From J095 sp964517605 (GTDB taxonomy: Bacteria > Chloroflexota > Anaerolineae > 4572-78 > J111): DNA of 64,000 nt. The stretch spans positions 49,461 through 113,460 of the forward strand of contig CAZFCE010000019.1 of NCBI GenBank assembly GCA_964517605.1. Reading direction: 5' to 3'. The position numbers were made by a program, and so were the translations under genes. Shown one piece after another: positions 62,405 through 64,000 of this stretch (its first letter is position 1; each line of letters begins with the position of its first letter). The notes under the pieces are model-generated. The model was not told where the DNA came from and did no database searches. It worked only from the letters and a program-made list of their open reading frames with translations.

Positions 62405-63808
62405 ATGGAAATTGAATTTTGGGGAGCCGCCCAAACCGTTACCGGCTCAATGCACCTGCTTAAAGTAAATGGTTACAAAGTTTTGCTGGATTGCGGCATT
62501 TACCAGGGCAAACGTAAAGAGGCGTTTGAACGCAACCGCCAGTTTCCCTTTGACCCCGCCGCCATTGACGCCCTCATTTTATCGCACGCGCACATAGACC
62601 ACAGCGGCAACATTCCCACGCTGGTGCGGCAGGGTTTTCGCGGCGCAATCTGGGCCACGCCCGCCACCCGCGATTTGTGCGCGGTCATGCTGCGCGATTC
62701 GGCGTTTATCCAGGAGCAAGACGTAAAGTACGTTAACAAGCACCGCAAAAAAGAAGGCAAAGCCCTGTTTGAGCCGCTCTACACCGAAAACGACGTGCTG
62801 GAGGCCATGAGCCTGTTCCAGACCGTGGGCTACAAACGCCGGGTAACGGTGGTGCCGGGGGTGCAGCTTCAGTTTAAAGAGGCCGGCCACATGCTCGGCT
62901 CGGCGGCGGTATCGCTGGATGTGGACGAATACGGCCAGTTTAAACGGCTGGTGTACAGCGGCGATATTGGCCGGCTTAACCTGCCCATTCTGCGCGACCC
63001 CGACGTGATTGAAAGCGCCGATTTTATTATCATGGAAAGCACCTACGGCAACCGCTTTCACGAAACCGCCGACCAGGCTCGCTCGGCCCTAAAACGCGCC
63101 GTGCTTGAAATTTACCGCAAGCAAAGCAAGCTGATTATCCCCTCGTTTGCGGTGGGCCGCACCCAGGAAATTGTCTACGCCCTGCACGAAATGCTCACCA
63201 GCCACGACATCCCCCCCATTGATATTTATGTGGATAGCCCGCTGGCCGTTAACGCCACCGAAATTTTTCGGCTGCACCCGGAGTTGTGGGACCGCGACAC
63301 GCTGCAATTTTTAGACGATAGCAACAGCCGCGACCCGTTTGGTTTTGCCAGCGTGCGCTATATTCGGGATGTGCGCGACTCAAAGGCGCTCAACGATTTA
63401 ACCGGCCCGGCCATCATCCTCAGCGCGTCGGGCATGTGCGAGGCCGGGCGCATTTTGCACCACTTAAAAAACAACATCACCAACCCGCGCAACATTATTT
63501 TGTTTGTGGGTTACCAGGCCGAAAACACGCTGGGCCGCAAAATTTTAGACGGCCTGCCCGAAGTGCCCATTTTTGGCGAGCTTTACCCGGTAAAGGCGCA
63601 GGTGGTTAAAATTGACGGCTATTCGGCCCACGCCGACCACGCCGGCCTGTTGCAGTGGCTCAAGGCGGCGCAGCTTCGGGGCGATGTAAAAACGGTGTTT
63701 TTGGTGCATGGCGAGGAGGAAAACGCGCGGGCGCTGGCTCAGGCGGCGCTGTTCCAGGGCGTGCCGGAGGTGCACGTGCCGGCCCGTGGCGAAAGATTCC
63801 GGCTGTAA
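62405..63808 (+). CDS. Metallo-beta-lactamase/beta-CASP ribonuclease (YSH1-type)
   Basis: A 467-residue enzyme. The metallo-beta-lactamase motifs are LSHAHIDHSGNIP (zinc ligands His61, His63, Asp65, His66), GHMLGSAAV (third His near 160) and YSGDIGR (Asp near 182). The beta-CASP domain has MESTYGNRFHE (motif A), IPSFAVGRTQEIVYAL, ILSASGMCEAGRILHHL (motif B) and YSAHADHAGLLQWL (motif C His). This is the layout of CPSF73/YSH1-like RNA endo- or exonucleases; bacterial members process mRNA or rRNA. No N-terminal KH domains are present. It starts at ATG after a 219-base spacer and is followed by repeats. Confidence 0.94.
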   Translation: MEIEFWGAAQTVTGSMHLLKVNGYKVLLDCGIYQGKRKEAFERNRQFPFDPAAIDALILSHAHIDHSGNIPTLVRQGFRGAIWATPATRDLCAVMLRDSAFIQEQDVKYVNKHRKKEGKALFEPLYTENDVLEAMSLFQTVGYKRRVTVVPGVQLQFKEAGHMLGSAAVSLDVDEYGQFKRLVYSGDIGRLNLPILRDPDVIESADFIIMESTYGNRFHETADQARSALKRAVLEIYRKQSKLIIPSFAVGRTQEIVYALHEMLTSHDIPPIDIYVDSPLAVNATEIFRLHPELWDRDTLQFLDDSNSRDPFGFASVRYIRDVRDSKALNDLTGPAIILSASGMCEAGRILHHLKNNITNPRNIILFVGYQAENTLGRKILDGLPEVPIFGELYPVKAQVVKIDGYSAHADHAGLLQWLKAAQLRGDVKTVFLVHGEEENARALAQAALFQGVPEVHVPARGERFRL

Positions 63809-63901
63809 ATGCGAACGGTGCGAATCAGCGAATAGTGAATCAGCGAATGTAGGGGCGGTGCTTGCCCCCGCCCTCGCCTTACGCCCGGCTCACGCTCAAA
63901 C

Positions 63902-64000
63902 CCAACGCGAATTTCACGAATAAACCGAATGGAACGAATTTTTATAGGAATTATTCGCGGTATTCGGGCAATTCGGGCCATTCGCGTTGAGGTTTTGCCT
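63902..64000 (-). repeat. Inverted copy of the GAATGG-type repeat (cut by the window edge)
   Basis: Read on the minus strand this is the same repeat as 3421-3541: AACCTCAACGCGAATGGCCC, then CGAATACCGCGAATAATT, then CCATTCGGTTTATTCGTG. It continues beyond the window. The stretch 63809-63901 contains short degenerate GTAGGGGCGG and GCGAAT repeats only. Confidence 0.8.

Overview
The window looks like a piece of a chromosome from a GC-rich, free-living bacterium, most likely a member of the Chloroflexota (Anaerolineae-like). That placement is an inference. It rests on a mevalonate-pathway decarboxylase in a bacterium, several zinc-ribbon plus membrane-helix plus Pro/Thr-rich proteins, GT-C-like membrane proteins ending in a repeated VFVHL-type beta domain, a RamB-like regulator beside acetyl-CoA synthetase, and many short palindromic and GAATGG-type interspersed repeats. 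No rRNA, tRNA, CRISPR array, phage or complete insertion sequence was seen.

Layout. 1-2.9 kb: two translationally coupled envelope genes, the first cut by the window edge. 2.9-3.76 kb: a repeat-dense spacer with a palindromic MITE-like insertion, a 21-bp minisatellite and tandem 121-bp repeats. 3.76-9 kb: a KAP NTPase fused to a formylglycine-generating-enzyme-like lectin-fold domain, a Tyr-rich secreted protein, a pentapeptide-repeat protein and a TolB-like lipoprotein. 9-22.1 kb: an eleven-gene chemosensory operon on the minus strand (receiver-like protein, CheW, CheR-TPR, CheW, MCP, CheA-REC, CheB, GAF protein, RsbT-like protein, CheY-like receiver, GAF protein) with no flagellar or pilus genes beside it. 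22.3-25.2 kb: a NarX/NarL-type two-component pair. 25.4-29.7 kb: a zinc-ribbon/TPR membrane protein, a methyltransferase, hemA and moeA.

29.9-44.9 kb is a plus-strand surface-glycan cluster: five glycosyltransferase genes including one GT2-GT4 fusion, a hexapeptide acyltransferase with an apparent frameshift, an acyltransferase-3-like membrane protein, a B12-binding radical SAM protein coupled to a methyltransferase, a Wzx-type flippase, a pyruvyltransferase and UDP-GlcNAc 2-epimerase. To my eye its codon use is more AT-tolerant than that of its flanks.

44.8-53.4 kb holds housekeeping and accessory genes: alpha/beta hydrolase, mevalonate-type decarboxylase, site-2 protease, zinc-ribbon stalk protein, HEAT-repeat protein and AEC transporter. 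53.4-55.4 kb is a divergent Lrp/AsnC-kamA pair with a readable promoter and operator candidates. 55.7-62.2 kb is an acyl-CoA activation group: RamB-like regulator, acs, adk and prpE. The two synthetases make AMP, and adenylate kinase recycles it. 62.4-63.8 kb encodes a beta-CASP metallo-beta-lactamase ribonuclease, followed by an inverted copy of the repeat family seen at 3 kb.

The most interesting items are the KAP-FGE fusion, whose C-terminus looks like the variable region of a diversity-generating retroelement target (no reverse transcriptase or template repeat in the window), the MITE-like element with a visible target duplication, and the chemosensory operon carrying degenerate signalling modules.
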